In this document: piece after piece, positions 1 through 12,600 of the stretch | How the letters are laid out: every line of letters starts with the position of its first letter | Numbering within the stretch: position 1 is the first letter of the stretch | DNA from: Agelaius tricolor | Lineage: Eukaryota; Chordata; Aves; Passeriformes; Icteridae | Direction of reading: 5' to 3' | DNA length: 64,000 nucleotides | Assembly: GCA_023055355.1 (NCBI GenBank) | Contig: JALJCS010000015.1 | Span: forward strand, 12,382,501-12,446,500 | Translations under genes and position numbers: made by a program | Notes under the pieces: generated by a model | The model's database searches: none | What the model was told of the DNA's origin: nothing | The model's input: only the letters and a program-made list of their open reading frames with translations

Positions 1-2830
1 ATTATAATAAGAAACTGATGCCCCAAGTCTTCAAATCTGAACCAACTTTGTCATACAAACCTACTCATAAAAAAAATCCCAAACCCCAAGTCTTTAGTTC
101 CCATTGCATTCACTGCTCTGATAGCTAGAACTCTTTTCATTTTCCTACTAAACTTATTGTGATTCCTTTGGTTTAAACAGTGTTGGGTTTTTTTCTCAGT
201 GACATTTACCTCAATTACTTACAAAACAATTATATCCTCTCTCAGTTACTGTTTTGCTTGGCTTAACTGCCAAGCTCTTGCACCAAGTGTATCAGACACT
301 TCATGAGATAAGACTCTTAGAGATGCACCAACAGTAAAGTGCAAGTTCCAGCATCTTGGAACACTGTTTCTTTGGTACCACCCTTCTCAGGAGATGTTCA
401 TAGGAAGGACTGTAGGCAGCTCCTGTAGTTCTGTAGGGTCAGTGGCAAAGGGCTGTGCTGCCACCACTGGAGAATTCAAACCCTGCTGCCAGCAAGCGCA
501 GTGAGCCTTCACACCACCAGCAAATGGAGCTCTGAAAGCACACACAGAATTGTTGTTCTTTGGGGTTTTTTTTCTTCCTAGATACTAATATGTGAGTGAC
601 AGCCTCAGTTTACTGTTACAGCACACAGTATATTCTCCCATACATGGCAAGGAGTGACAGACAAGAATTTGAGTAATTGATGACTAACCTAGCAATACCT
701 GACTGTTTTCTGAAGTAAATTACAACCTGTTTCCCAGCCAACAGTGGCATATCACTAACACCCTGCCATCTTGCCTGGCCCCACTGAGGCTTCTAAATAC
801 AATATTCTCTTCTCTGACTTCAACTCTACCCACTGTCAGGCTACATTAGGCATAACAAGATCCAGACAGATTCAAGATTAAGCAACTTTTTCATAAAATC
901 CAATTGAGGACTTTCTTACCTTGAGGGTGCAGTGGATATTACATTAACCAGATTGTGCACACTTTCCATGCAAGAACTAAAGGCATATATAGATATATGT
1001 ATATGTATATATAGATGTGTGTGTGTGTATACATACATATATACAGATATATATATATATATAGGCAGAGTGATTTAATTCTCTTAGGAAATAAGCGGGG
1101 GCTTTCTAGATTCCTCCCACCACAGACATCATGATCAAGCTCAGCTAATTGAGACCTTGTGGGGAAAAGGGTGTTCCTTAGCAAGGCCCTGTTTTTCCAG
1201 AAGCAATACAGGAGTGCCTCCGTCTAGCGTAGGAAGTCTGTGCAGATCATTAAGGCAGTAATAGTCACGTGGAGAGAGGGGAACCAGGTTTAAAAAGCTC
1301 CTTACTGGCTAGGATACATCTTCAGCTCCCAGAGAGACTGCAGTCCCTGAGTGGTGGAACCAAGAAGGAACAATCCCCCTTCAGTCCTCTTCCCCCTCCC
1401 CATAGGTACCAGGGAATGGGACAGAGACACCCCCAGTGCTGTCTGGTGAGTTTGTCAGCAAGATGCCTTCAGGGCTGTGCAGCTGAGAGCAGAGGCTGCC
1501 TTATGTCTGAAACAGAGCATGTCCTTTATTTGCTGTGGGAGAATGGGGGTGCAGACTCAGGCTCAGGTGAGCTGGGCCTGTCTGGGGGCAGTGCATGGCA
1601 CAGGGTCTGTATTTGGTGCATGTGGTGCATGTGGTGCAGTGACTGATGGGTGGTGCAAGGAGGAGGCAGCAGCACAGCTGTGCACGAGCACGATCCCGTG
1701 GGCTGCACTGCACAGGAAAACAGCTCAGAGGGCACTAGCAGGGGATAGTCATGCAGAATTACAGCACGTATGGCATGGAGTGTCAAAAAGCAGAGAAAAA
1801 GTCTTGTGTGGTGTATTGGAAAGAGATGAGGACAGGAAATCACACAGTAACCAAAAGAGAACCTATGAGCTACATGGTCTAAGCACCTAAGTGCTCTGGA
1901 ACAGGATAGCCACCGCTCAAATGCTTCACCCAAATGAAAGCTTTAGGATTCAAGTCAGAGCTTGGATGTCAGAGCTTAAACCAAGTGGTTTTTTGTGAAG
2001 GCATAAAATCTGTATATTGTAGCTCTCTTGCTAGCATCTTTTTAGTCTGTGGCCTAAAGAGAGATGGGGAGGATGCCAATACGTGAACTTTAACTCTGAG
2101 GTGATATTCTTTTTCATACTCCAAGTTTGCAGACAAATCTGGTGTTCTTTATGAACTCTGACTAGCACCTCTTTATGTATTACAATATATGTAATAGTGT
2201 TTTATCAGCCCTAGCAGAATAAATAAGTATGGTAGGCTGTTAACACCTTCAAGAATCCTCTGTGACTTGACCTGCTCTCACTGATGGCAGGCAGAAGGGA
2301 AGCTATTTAACACTGGGGAGAGAAAGCTGGTGTCTGTCTTTTATGGACAAATTTTATTCCCTTAACTGACAAGGAGTGTAGAGTTACTATTCACAGCTGT
2401 AACATGAAGAGTCCCTGAAAACCACTTTCTGCAGCTGTATTTAGCCAACTTCTGACATCAATCACTGTTCTGCCAGATAATTCTTTGTCCATTTTACATG
2501 CAAAAGACTCGGGTTCCATCTGGAATAGCAGCAAATAGCTAATGTCCAACAAATTCCTCAACCTGACAACTGAATTCTACCAGCCTCATATTTGCCATGA
2601 AAGAAGAAGCTGGGCATCCATCAGCCCTGGCATAGGAGCATTAACAGTGTCCAGCTGTGCCGTGCAGCCTGCATCCCACCGGGTTCTGATGTCAAAAGCC
2701 CAAAATTCTGCTGTTTAACTAAAGCCACACTAGCGGACAGGGGAGACCAGCCGAGAAAGAAGGGAAGTGAGCAATCCAAGCAGGCTTTACCTGTTGCTTG
2801 CTAAGGGCAATTTCAGCTGCCTGGACTAGG
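1..2830. other. Upstream flanking sequence, no recognisable gene
   Basis: AT-rich ordinary sequence ahead of the SLC6A2 CpG island. Short open frames exist (for example about 1269-1890 on the + strand), but they have no recognisable domain and are not linked by convincing splice sites. The only structured element I see is the microsatellite near 984-1064, plus a short run of the unit GTGGTGCAT at about 1612-1640. Distal promoter or enhancer elements may be here but cannot be assigned by eye. Confidence 0.6.
984..1064. repeat. Compound (TA)n/(TG)n microsatellite
   Basis: About 80 bp of alternating purine-pyrimidine sequence: AT-rich runs interrupted by GATA units, then a (GT) run, then (AT) again. 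It is a typical vertebrate dinucleotide microsatellite, likely length-polymorphic. The short frame reading through it on the minus strand (Tyr-Ile and His-Thr runs) is an artefact of the repeat. Confidence 0.9.
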
Positions 2831-2917
2831 GATGCGCGTTTTGCCCGGCGGGAAGCAGCAGCTCCGAGCGCGCCGTAATCTGCGGCAGGACGGAGCCGAC
2901 CTGAGTAACTTGGCGGG

Positions 2918-3110
2918 GAACCAGGGGCCGTGCGGGGCTCGGAGCAGTGCGGGGCACCAGGGGCGGTGCGGGTTCGGAGCGGTGCGGGTTCGGAGCAGTG
3001 TAGGGCTCCGGGCAGTGCGGGGCACCAGGGGCAGTGCGGGTTCGGAGCAGTGCGGGGCTCCGGGCAGTGCGGACTCGGAGCGGCGCGGGGCACCAGGGGC
3101 TGCGCGGGGC
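2918..3110. repeat. GC-rich minisatellite, 16-19 bp units, about 11 copies
   Basis: Successive units end in GTGCGG or a variant. They fall into three types: a 16-bp GTTCGGAGC(A/G) form, a 17-bp GGCTC(C/G)GG(G/A)GCA-like form and a 19-bp GGCACCAGGGGC form. The order 19-16-16-17 followed by 19-16-17-16-19 suggests expansion of a higher-order block of about 52-68 bp. The last copy ends roughly 255 bp before the SLC6A2 start codon. The G-rich strand is the gene's sense strand and has several GGG/GGGG runs that could form quadruplexes. Proline/serine-rich frames read through it are repeat artefacts. Confidence 0.88.
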
Positions 3111-3233
3111 GCGGGTCGGAGCCGGGCGGCGGCCCCAGGTGCGGGCGCTCTCCGCGGCGGGAGGCGCGGGCAGCCCCGCTCCCCGGGGGCGCCCCGGCGG
3201 GCGCGGGCGCCGCGGTCCCCCCTCTCCCGCCTC

Positions 3234-3241
3234 ATTTGCAT
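3234..3241 (+). promoter_or_regulatory. Octamer (ATTTGCAT) in the proximal promoter region
   Basis: A perfect POU-factor octamer lies 126 bp upstream of the start codon, in otherwise GC-rich sequence. Octamers bind Oct/Brn POU proteins, which include neuronal regulators. Use at this promoter is inferred. The element also contains the upstream ATG at 3240. Confidence 0.4.
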
Positions 3242-3374
3242 GGCTCTTATTACGGCCGTGCCTCGCTCCCGCCGCGCTGACACCGCCGGGCTGAGCGCGG
3301 AGTCGCCTCCAGCGGGAAGCGCACTTCCGTTATCTGCGCGCCCCCTCCTCAGCTCGCTCTCTCTGGATGTTTAA
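3240..3374 (+). other. Upstream ORF overlapping the SLC6A2 start codon
   Basis: An ATG at 3240 opens a 44-codon frame closing at TAA 3372-3374, out of frame with SLC6A2 and overlapping its ATG by 8 nt. If transcription starts upstream of 3240, ribosomes initiating here could not reach the main ATG by simple reinitiation, which would reduce NET translation. The same frame extends back to an ATG at 2832 through the minisatellite. Whether the mRNA contains either ATG is unknown. Confidence 0.45.
3323..3335 (+). promoter_or_regulatory. Adjacent ETS-like and GATA-like sites
   Basis: ACTTCCG (ETS core, 3323-3329) abuts TTATCT (GATA core on the minus strand, 3330-3335), 32-44 bp before the start codon. 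GATA3 is a known regulator of sympathetic noradrenergic neurons, so the site is plausible, but short motifs like these arise by chance. Confidence 0.3.
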
Positions 3375-3676
3375 GGCGAGGATGAACAAACAGGTCCAGC
3401 CCGAGCGCAAAGTGTCGGTGGTGGCCCCCTTGCCGGACCGCGCGGGGCCGCCGCCGCCGCCCAAGAAGGACGTGGAGCTGCTGCTGGTGAAGGAGCACAA
3501 CGGGGTGCAGTACACCAGCAGCAGCCTCCTGCCCGCCGCCCCCGCGCCGCGCTACGGCACCCAGGACAGGGAGACCTGGGGCAAGAAGATCGACTTCCTC
3601 CTCTCCGTCATCGGCTTCGCCGTGGACCTGGCCAACGTCTGGCGATTTCCATACCTCTGCTACAAAAATGGAGGGG
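3367..3676 (+). CDS. SLC6A2: SLC6A2 coding exon 1: N-terminal tail and TM1
   Basis: Encodes residues 1-103 plus one base of Gly104 and ends at GGGG|GTAAG. The N-terminal tail (1-72) is proline-rich. A (CCG)4CCC run at 3448-3462 gives Pro28-Pro32, and an Ala/Pro stretch follows at 54-61; together these explain the 12 residues extra to human NET. The conserved [12 protein letters not shown] leads into TM1 (about 75-98) with Asp87, Asn90 and Arg93. Residue 35 is Asp where human NET has regulated Thr30. The start ATG has T at -3 and T at +4 (weak), while Met6 at 3382 has A at -3. The open frame continues past the donor to 3951, but that part is intron. Confidence 0.97.
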
Positions 3677-6600
3677 GTAAGAAAAGCGCTTGCGAGGTCT
3701 TTTTTCCCCGGCCCCACAGCCCCGAGAGCGGCATCCCGCTCCTGCTGGCGGAGTTTCTGCGGGAAGCCGGGAGCCGGGGCTCACCCCGCGGTGCCCGGGC
3801 GCGGTGCCCGGTGGCCGCGGGAGGAGCGGCGGCACCGCCGCGCTCCCCAGCGCTCCCCGCTCCTCCCGGGCAGCGCGGAGCCGCCGCGGCCCCCAGGGCA
3901 CCGCGCAGCCCCTTCCCGGCAACGACTGCTCGCACACTCCTCGAAGTTTAACTTAGTTTTTCAGTACAGGCGTATTTGCCTTCTGCTGCCGCTCCAGGCT
4001 GCTTAACACTTTTTTTTTCGCTCGCAAAAAATAGCACCGAGAGGAGGGGGGGAAAAAGGCCAAACCAAAAACACTCGAGCAGAAAAACAGCATCTAGAAG
4101 AGCTAGCGCCAGACCACCGATAGGTTTCGTGGGGGCAGTTTTAACGTAGGATTGTGATTTCTGCCCTCGGTTCTGCAATGTGGGGGTTCTCCCCTCCTCC
4201 AGAGTAGGTAGGAGACTTGTTACAAACAAAACCTCACCTCCTGCACAGTTTGGCAATGACAGAAACAAGAATTACACACAGTAACTGTAGTTGGCTCAGA
4301 TTGTCTGGCGTGTCTTCAGTAAGACCTTAACTCCACCATCCTCTTTCATCTCCCTAAGTACACTGTGCTGTCCGTGATGACTCCAGGCTGTGATGGAGTA
4401 ACACCATCTGCGAGCCGGGCAGGTGCCTGGGGTGCTCTCAAATCACACGCAGAAAGAACAGACCCTGCCTGGCAGATGGAGAACTGTGTGTGAACAGAGA
4501 GGCACACAGATAGAACTGACAGAGAGAAAGCACATTCTGAAAGGTATTCATGTATGGATATAGTGATAGTGTGGTTGCCTGGTGATAAATGCTAATAGGT
4601 CACACTTGTAGCATAAAATAATTGCTTCCTGTGAAAATAGGAATGCAGGATGAATGGGGAAATCCCTATATAAAATGGAATTGTACCTGTCGTTGGAACT
4701 TAATAGGATATTGGTGTTAATGAAACACTCAGTCGAGCTTGGTAGCTCCAAAACTTCTGAGAGGAGTCAGAAAATCTCTCTGCTCACCACCCAGACAGAC
4801 TGAAGAAAGTAGTTAGTACTGAAAAATAACCTCCATCCTGATTTCGTTATGTCCAAAAATAGTGCTGGCCATTCACACTACAGCAGCACAATGCATCAGG
4901 AGCCCAGCAGGCTCCTGCTGGGTCAGGTGCAGGTGGGGCAGCATCATTCATACCACTCAGGACAGATGCACCACTGCCACATCTCCTCATCGTCTGGCAG
5001 TTCTCAGGAAAAGAGATTATTCTCCTATCTCACATTGCACAAGGTGACACCCAGAGTGCCTGAACTCTTTTCTGTTGTAATTTGGGTCACTTAATTTCCT
5101 AACCTGCTTCCTTCATATTTCACTGCCAGCTCAGGCACAGAAGGTACCAGTCTGCAACTCTTGTGTTTTGTTTAGCCACCATGTATTATCTTATGTCAGT
5201 TCAGCTAGAAAAAACTGGGTCTTCATTAGCATTTTCTGATTCAAATTCTTCCAAATTGCAGTGAGGAGAAAGCCAACAGCTACAAGAGGACCATTCCAGT
5301 GAAAAGTTTGCAGTAATTCTTCCATATCAAATGTAGAGAGGCCCTTTGCTACCAAAGTCTATAGAATGGCCAAGAACTGTTTGCTGATACAGAGACCAAA
5401 TACTCTGGTATCTTGAAATTTTTCCATCCATTGCCTCTTATGTTGGACATGCATGTCAGTTTTAGTCAGCAGAAACTCTTGTAAGAATTTCAGGCTCTAG
5501 AAGTGCTTTACTGAGTTTCAAGCCAACTCAGTCCCTTCTTTCTTTCAAATTCTGCTTGGGAGCTTGTTTGTTTTATGTGCAAATTTTCCTACAAGACCAA
5601 AAAACATAAGGCAACAGGCAGAGCTGTGGGATATTGTTGGATTTTGTTGAGATCTTTCCAGTCATAAATCGTGGATATTCCTAAATATCTCCTCCCTGCC
5701 CCCCACTGCTATTGCATGAGGGAACCTTTCCAGCACTAATTTGACTTTTGCTGCCTCAAAAGGATTAGCAATTATATGAAACCCATTGTGTTATGTTTCC
5801 CCATGCAAAAGTTGGTATGTGGATATAGACATGAGGAAAACTTAATTTCACTATCTTAGTACTTTTTCTGGACTGCTGAGCAAATTAAAGGGATGAAATC
5901 AGAAGTTGTTTTTGTACTTGACTAGACTTAACCTATAAAAAAATTTACGGGATGCTCATGATTACAGTTTGCCTTTTGAAATTTATAAGGAACTGCTAGG
6001 TAAAGAAGAAACCAACAGAACAGATAAGCTTGAATTGGATGGTATGCATAAAGTAAAGCAGTGGAAGGTAAAAGTTTTCATTTCCTCTTCCTCCTGCAGT
6101 TTCTCTTTATTCTGAAAGCCTCAGCAATTACTCAGCCTCAGTGACTTAACTAGAGCTGGCTTTGGACAGTCAAACCTGTGGGTTATGAACATGTTGTCAG
6201 CCTATTGATATAAAATACTCAGTGAAACAGAAGCACAAGCAGCTTACAATGCCCCAAGTCCTGGCTCAGCACAGCTTGTGCCACCTAACAAAAAGAAATT
6301 CTGCTATCCTACCAAAATCTATGCCACAAGTGTTCTACAAATGTTAATAGAATTTGAACAACAACATCAAGGACATGGAAGTGGTAGAAAATGGCATCTT
6401 CCTTTACGTTAAAAAAAAAGTTAGGTGGTTGGCACATGGACTATGCTAACTAAAGCTAAAGCTAACTATGATTAATTCAAGATGCCTGCAGACACACTAA
6501 GGGCCTTTGCATGTTTGTAAAAGTAGGTGACTCTCAAGAAAGCATGGAAACTTACAAGAACCAAGAAGGGAAATATAAACACACACTCTATTCTCCCATT

Positions 6601-9600
6601 CAAAGTTGAATTTTACAAGGACATGGATGTATATACACCCCCTTCTTTTTACTAGCCAAGTCCTGGAGTTTCTTTCTTTGATGAACTCCAGGGAAATTTT
6701 CTAGAAAAAAGACATGGAGTCTTTTGGGTTAGATCTGGAAGTTCCACTTATACAAAACTCTGATAGTTTACTTTAGTGAGTTTTGCTTACACAAGGCATA
6801 CACCACCCAGTGGCAGATATACAGACTTTTTTTGTTAGGTAACTTCAGAGACAGCACTGGTGGTGGTAACAAAAAGAAACATTTATATTTTAACAAGCTC
6901 CCAGTAACAAAAAACTAGAGAGTAAGAAGCATCCAGCAGAATTAAGACACTGAATGAATAGCCAGAAACATCTGTTTTTTGGGAGTAGCCTGCTGAGAGA
7001 CCCCAATGGGACTTCTGCACAAAGATAGATGGCAGAATGTAACCCTTCCGTAAACAAATGTAATTTTTGGAATCATTCTTCTGCTATTAAAAAAATCCCC
7101 AGTCTTTAGTAAGATCTAAAATCTGGAGCATTTATTTTTCTATATCAATCACCTACTTTCATAGGACTTGCCTGCCTTACAAGGGCAGACAGATCCAGTG
7201 AATGTATTGTAATGAAATGTGCCACAGAAAGCTTACAGGACAGTTTAGTATGAACAGACTGGATGAGTTCTTGCCCTCACTGACTTCTTGGAAGCAGGAT
7301 ATGTCCACTGTGTGCTCTAAAGTATTTATCAGGTGATAGGGTAGACTGTGAACAGATGGGGAAAATCTGCAATCTCCCACTAAGTAGATATGGCAACACT
7401 CCAAAAGGAGGAATTCTCAAACATCACCTTGTCAGTCCAGCTGAAAAAAACTCCACAACTTCCATGTATTTGACTGCTGCTTGCAGCACAGAGGAAAAGC
7501 ACTGTTTGCAGCAGATGGAATACTTTTTGTGCAGTGCATTTGTCAGAGTTGCAAAGCAGCAGGGCTTGTCACTGGAGAAATCATCAGCTATGGTCATTTC
7601 TGCTGGCTAATCTTACAAGAACTATATCCTTGTTTTAACTTTTCTGGCAAGAGCACTTTTTAAAAAATTATTTTTAAGGAAAAGATTCCCTAGCTGTTTA
7701 ACTGTCTGTAAGTGGTCAACATCAATGTAGTCCAAAGAATTCTTTATAACAGAACCGACATTTTAATTGCTCCCCAGCTCTACAAGAGGTTATGATGAAT
7801 TAAAGAAGAAGACTACTATTAAAATTATACTCTCATCAAGTTAGGCAAAGATTTACCCTGATATTTGGATTACATCTGAAATTTTACTGATGCCAAATGA
7901 AGTTGAGTAATGCCTACTATGATTAACTGATGTGCTCACAGTGGGGGAGGATGATGCTCAGTCTTAGTTAACAAGCTATTGTAGTTTTTGTGCAAGACAC
8001 TTTCAGTATTAACGTTCATTTTTGTTTCCTGTTCCCGCATAGTCATAGGCAGAATTAATATTTCCCACTGAAATTTGGGGAAAAGGAATTTACCAACATA
8101 AAGCGCTCCTTTTGTGAGCCAAAGTATTTGCAAGGTCAGTCATGTTCAGACTACTCATTAGGAAGCATGTAATTGTCGGATTAGTCACTGGAGACTTACT
8201 GTATCATAAGAATCAGATTAAGTTTTTAATGAATTTAAGAACAGTGGCAGATAAATATTTTTACATTAATCTAGCCATCACAATGCACACTTTAAATCTT
8301 CCCTGCAGCATTATTTTAAAGTGTTTTTAGACCACAGTATTTCCAGAAGAAATTGTTTGCTTGCAATCAATACACTTCAGAAGTGTTTTACAATTTATCC
8401 TAACGCTCCCTGTCCTTCTCATAGTTCCATCAGCTGTAATGCAGGACTGAGCAATCCACAGCACAGGTACCTAAGACAGCAAAAACCACATCCAAATATC
8501 CCTGAACAGGCCCAGCACAAATTCAGGAGCCCAGAGTTGTCGCACATGGAGAAGGACACACAAAGGTGGAGCTGTCACCTCCCACAGAGCTGGGGGCCTG
8601 GCCACCACACACTGCACTGAGAGCAAACCCTGCTGCTGACTGCACCCCCTTGTCTTTCTACTGCACTCTGCCTCCTCAGGCTTGCAAAGTGTCTGCCACC
8701 AAATTTAATCACTATTTTGGGGAAGAATATAACCTGGCACTTTGCAGTTCAGAGGTGGATGACCTTTGCCTTACAATATCAGAGTTTATACTTCAAAATA
8801 GCATTGATGATGATAATAATAAATCAACTTTGAAGTAATCTCACTGCAAAGCCTACGCCAAGAGTTTGACTCATCAGTCAATTAAAGCTCAGATGCAAAT
8901 CTAGTGATTTTGGTTTCCTAAAAAAGGGGTTTTCAATTCCCATTAGCACATCAAACCACTGACCTCAGATAGGTTAAACTGTTATGCTGATCTCCTCACC
9001 ATGAGCTCTGGGTTCTCAGCCGTAGTGTGACATTAGGGACAATGCTCAGCTGTGTGGGGTGGCAGTACCTCCTTTCCCAGATCCAGAGTCAGTGTCCAGC
9101 TCACAGATGCTCTCTTCCCTTTCCCACTCCATCCCTTCTCTCTCCCTTCCTTGATCAGCCTCTGATCACCTGGTGCATGCAGGGCATGGATTGACCCAGG
9201 CTCTCCAGCACTGGAGCTCACATGCCAGCTGCCAGCTGCTCCTCTAAAATTCCCTCTTCTGCTCTGCATGCCTTGTTGGCTCCACAAAATAAATCTTCAG
9301 AACAGGAATTTCTGCAGGGTTATAAGCTACTGCATCATACACATACTACACACGAAATATTAAGAATAACTGAGAGGGAAGGACTGAATCTCTCACCCAA
9401 ATCGTTCATCAATTGTAAACTATTTGTTTCTGACTCTGAGGTATGATACCATGAAATAGTGTATAAATGGCATAGTATATAGACTCTCAGCTAAATACCT
9501 GCCTGTGCAGAGATGTTATTTGTCCCTGAACAATTCTAGCAACTCCTAGCTTGCCAAACTTACAAAGGTCTAGAGATACACTAGAGCATAGAGAGGTTCT

Positions 9601-12600
9601 AGATGAGATCCATAATGTTTAGCTTGATGTTACACATTTGGGACCATCCTGTGGCTGATGCAGGGCAAGTATTGAGAACTGATCTAAAGAGTGATCCAAT
9701 CAATTAACAAAATTGATTTTCCAGCTTTACTGACTATAAAAGAGCTGGTGTGGACCAGCTGACAAAAGCAAAGATACATCCTTCCAAGTACAGTGGATGC
9801 ACATTTTGATTACCACTTGGAGTACTTTTTTGTAAACTAAGAAGCAGAAAAGACTTCAAGAACTAAACTTAGTTCTGTTTGTAAAAATTTAAAATCCCTG
9901 CTTAAGATCTTCCTATCCCCTGCCTCCCCCTCAAGCCCTCTTCATTCCTGTACACTCTTCTCAATTCTGCCAAGGACCAGAAGTACTGAAATATCCCTAG
10001 TAAACCATATCTGCACAAGTAAATTCTGCATGCAAGTTACATTAGAGAGCCTTCAAAGCTCATATGAACTCCTACTGAAACAAATACAGGACTTTCTTAC
10101 AGTTTGACATGGAGACCTGGGTTTGGGTACTCAAGCTGAAATAGCAAGGACCTGAACTTTCTGTGTCTGTTTTCTCTCTCACATCATCCTAACCTCTGGC
10201 AGTAATGGAAAAGAGAAAGGCCAGGTTAGGAGTGCAGCAGCCAACAACCCTTCTTAACTGAAGAAACCAAAATATCTCTAAAGAGACTGAGACATGGTTT
10301 GGGGGCAGAATTTCACTTTCATTTTTTAGGCAAAATACCACAAACCTGTCTGTCAGTTCAGTGAATATATGAATACAGCTCCAGCAGTTTGAATCTGTTC
10401 TTTCCAGACAGATACTTCTTCCCCATGCTGAGACCAATATGAAACAGAATGCTAATACAGCTACTTACACATAAGATCAGGAGGAACACTCATCTTTACT
10501 GAGAGTTCAGATATGCTATGAGGGGAATGATGGATTAAAATCAGGCCATAAATTACTGAACATCTTGCTGTGTGTTAAAATGGAAATGAATGGTTTAAAG
10601 AGTTTTGAGAACTTCTGAGGAGCAAGATCAAATAGCCCATGACTTCATTTCTGCTATGTCTGATGGTAAGCACATCAGCAACTCCCAGTTGTAAAGCCTT
10701 TGTCCCAGTTTAACCAATTGATTCAATATTCAAGAGCTGTAGTATGGTTCTCTAATATCAGCCTGCTCTGTAAACTCCATAGCATTTACATGTATTGCAG
10801 TTATTACACATAGTTTTTAGACACTGTTTTGCCAAACTGCTCTCAAGATTATTACAAAATAGCAAACTGTAACAAAAAATTCTACACCCAGAGATACAGT
10901 TATACTAAAGTTTTGTAATGCAGAAGTCAAGAGACAAATTTAAATGTTGCATCTTTGTAAAACAGTTCTGGATCTTTCACTACCACCTCACTCTTAGTGC
11001 TTTTCATTTTCTTTGTACATATAGAATCATAGAATTATTTGGGTTGAAGGCACCTTAAGGATTGTCCAACCCCCCCAGGAATCTTGCATCTGACTTTCAA
11101 CTTCTTGACTAGAAATGTGGCAACAGGAAAAAAATCATTATTATTGTAGTTCCTGTTATCATAATCAATAAAGTTGAAATAAATTATATTAAGGACAAAT
11201 CCACCGTCACAATCCATTTTTCAATTAAGAGTATGTAAGGAATCCAGGAATATCACACTGGTTATAAACCTTGAGTTTTCCTTCCTCAAGTCTTTAGGAG
11301 ACAAAGGATTCATGTTAGCAGCCCATTACCCATGCCTTGACAACCTGTGGTTGCCTCCTCCAACTGCAACTCCTCAATCATCTGCTTTCCTTCTCCCCAC
11401 CTTTGTATTAAGTCTTGAACTTTTGGTGGAAATGTTCCATCCTAATTGTGCAGATCTTACACACTGGTGCCAAATCAGAATAGGTTCAAATGCAAGGCTT
11501 TATTGACATTCAAAACTTGGTTTCCTACAGATGGATATCTGAGTCCTTCAGGAAATCAGCACCAAAAGTGCCTAGATCCCCAGTACTGTTGAGTAATTCC
11601 TGTTCTCATGGAAATCCTGGGTAACTGTAGTATAATTCAGCATCTTAATTTCTGTATCGATTCAACATACTTAATTTTAGCCACAGAGATTTTGAAACCA
11701 TTAATCCATAAAGAAGGGAAAAGGAGGTGAGAGGCATGGAAGGAAAACAGTTGATTTCCTTGCCTTGTGACATTCTTCACCAAAACCATAGGAAAGAACC
11801 TCTAAACTACTTATGAAAACTATCTTTTGTTTTATTTTCACTCCTCCTTTCCCCCATTCAAACAAGTTTTGCAATCTTTCCTGAAGCATGACAAAGGTGA
11901 CAGCACAGAGCAGCACTTTGGGGACCAGGGTTTACCATTCAGAAGCAGAAACTGTCAGCAGGGAGGTCTGGCTGTGTAAGCCACATCCTTCTCTACACTC
12001 ATTTTCATCTAAAGCACACTCCCAACTTTCCAGTGAGCAGAATTCTGTGATAACACACTACTAAACAAAATTCAGGCAGGATTGGGCAGGCAGTTGTCTT
12101 TTGCCAGTCCATAAATGTATTTTTGTGACAAACATTCTGACTGCTGGTATGTAGTAAGACAAGCTGCCCTTATTATACAATAAGTCTTTTTATAGAAAAT
12201 GGTAATTTTTCCAGTGCTCCTACTCCTTAAGGCTTTATGAACACAACCACTCACTTCCAAAAGCACAAGTGATTGCAGAACCTGTGTTCTTAATGTAGGT
12301 ATTAATTGATTGCTACATTTTGACTATTATAATTGTCTAAGAATATATGCTAGGTGTCCAAAACAGCATCCAACCTTCCCAGACAGGTGGTGTTAGACCA
12401 CACAGACATGAAGTCTTTCTTAGAATGCTTTGTTATAAGCTGCTTCCCTAGAACAAACCCAGCATCAGGAGAGCAGTACTGGTTTGATCCCATCCCACTG
12501 AAGTACACAGGAATTGTGATTTCCACAGCAGAAGAATATTACTCCTTTGCAGTCTTTATTTCAGAGCTGGAGAAAGTTATTGCATGATTTGCAAGCCCTG

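Larger units (their letters stand above)
2830..3950. promoter_or_regulatory. SLC6A2: CpG island covering SLC6A2 first coding exon
   Basis: A sharp rise in G+C and CpG density begins around 2830 and fades by about 3950, in contrast to the AT-rich, CpG-poor sequence on both sides. It spans the minisatellite, the presumed core promoter or 5' UTR and coding exon 1, and runs about 270 bp into intron 1. No TATA box is obvious at a suitable distance from the start codon, as expected of a CpG-island promoter. In mammals NET has a separate upstream non-coding exon; I cannot tell whether the same holds here, so the transcription start is unassigned. Confidence 0.8.

Noticed and set aside
1269..1890. 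Two overlapping frames of 125 and 137 codons upstream of the gene
   Set aside because: They overlap in different frames, include a short tandem repeat, and resemble no known family.
2719..3374. Overlapping frames of 116-180 codons on both strands near the promoter
   Set aside because: GC-rich, stop-poor minisatellite and CpG-island sequence; repeated Ser-Glu-Pro or Gly-Ala peptides follow the repeat period. Only the uORF idea was kept.
3677..3951. Continuation of the exon 1 open frame to a 194-residue protein
   Set aside because: The frame runs past a good GTAAG donor exactly where the conserved GGGAFLIPY motif is split. The rest is found in exon 2, so this part is intron.
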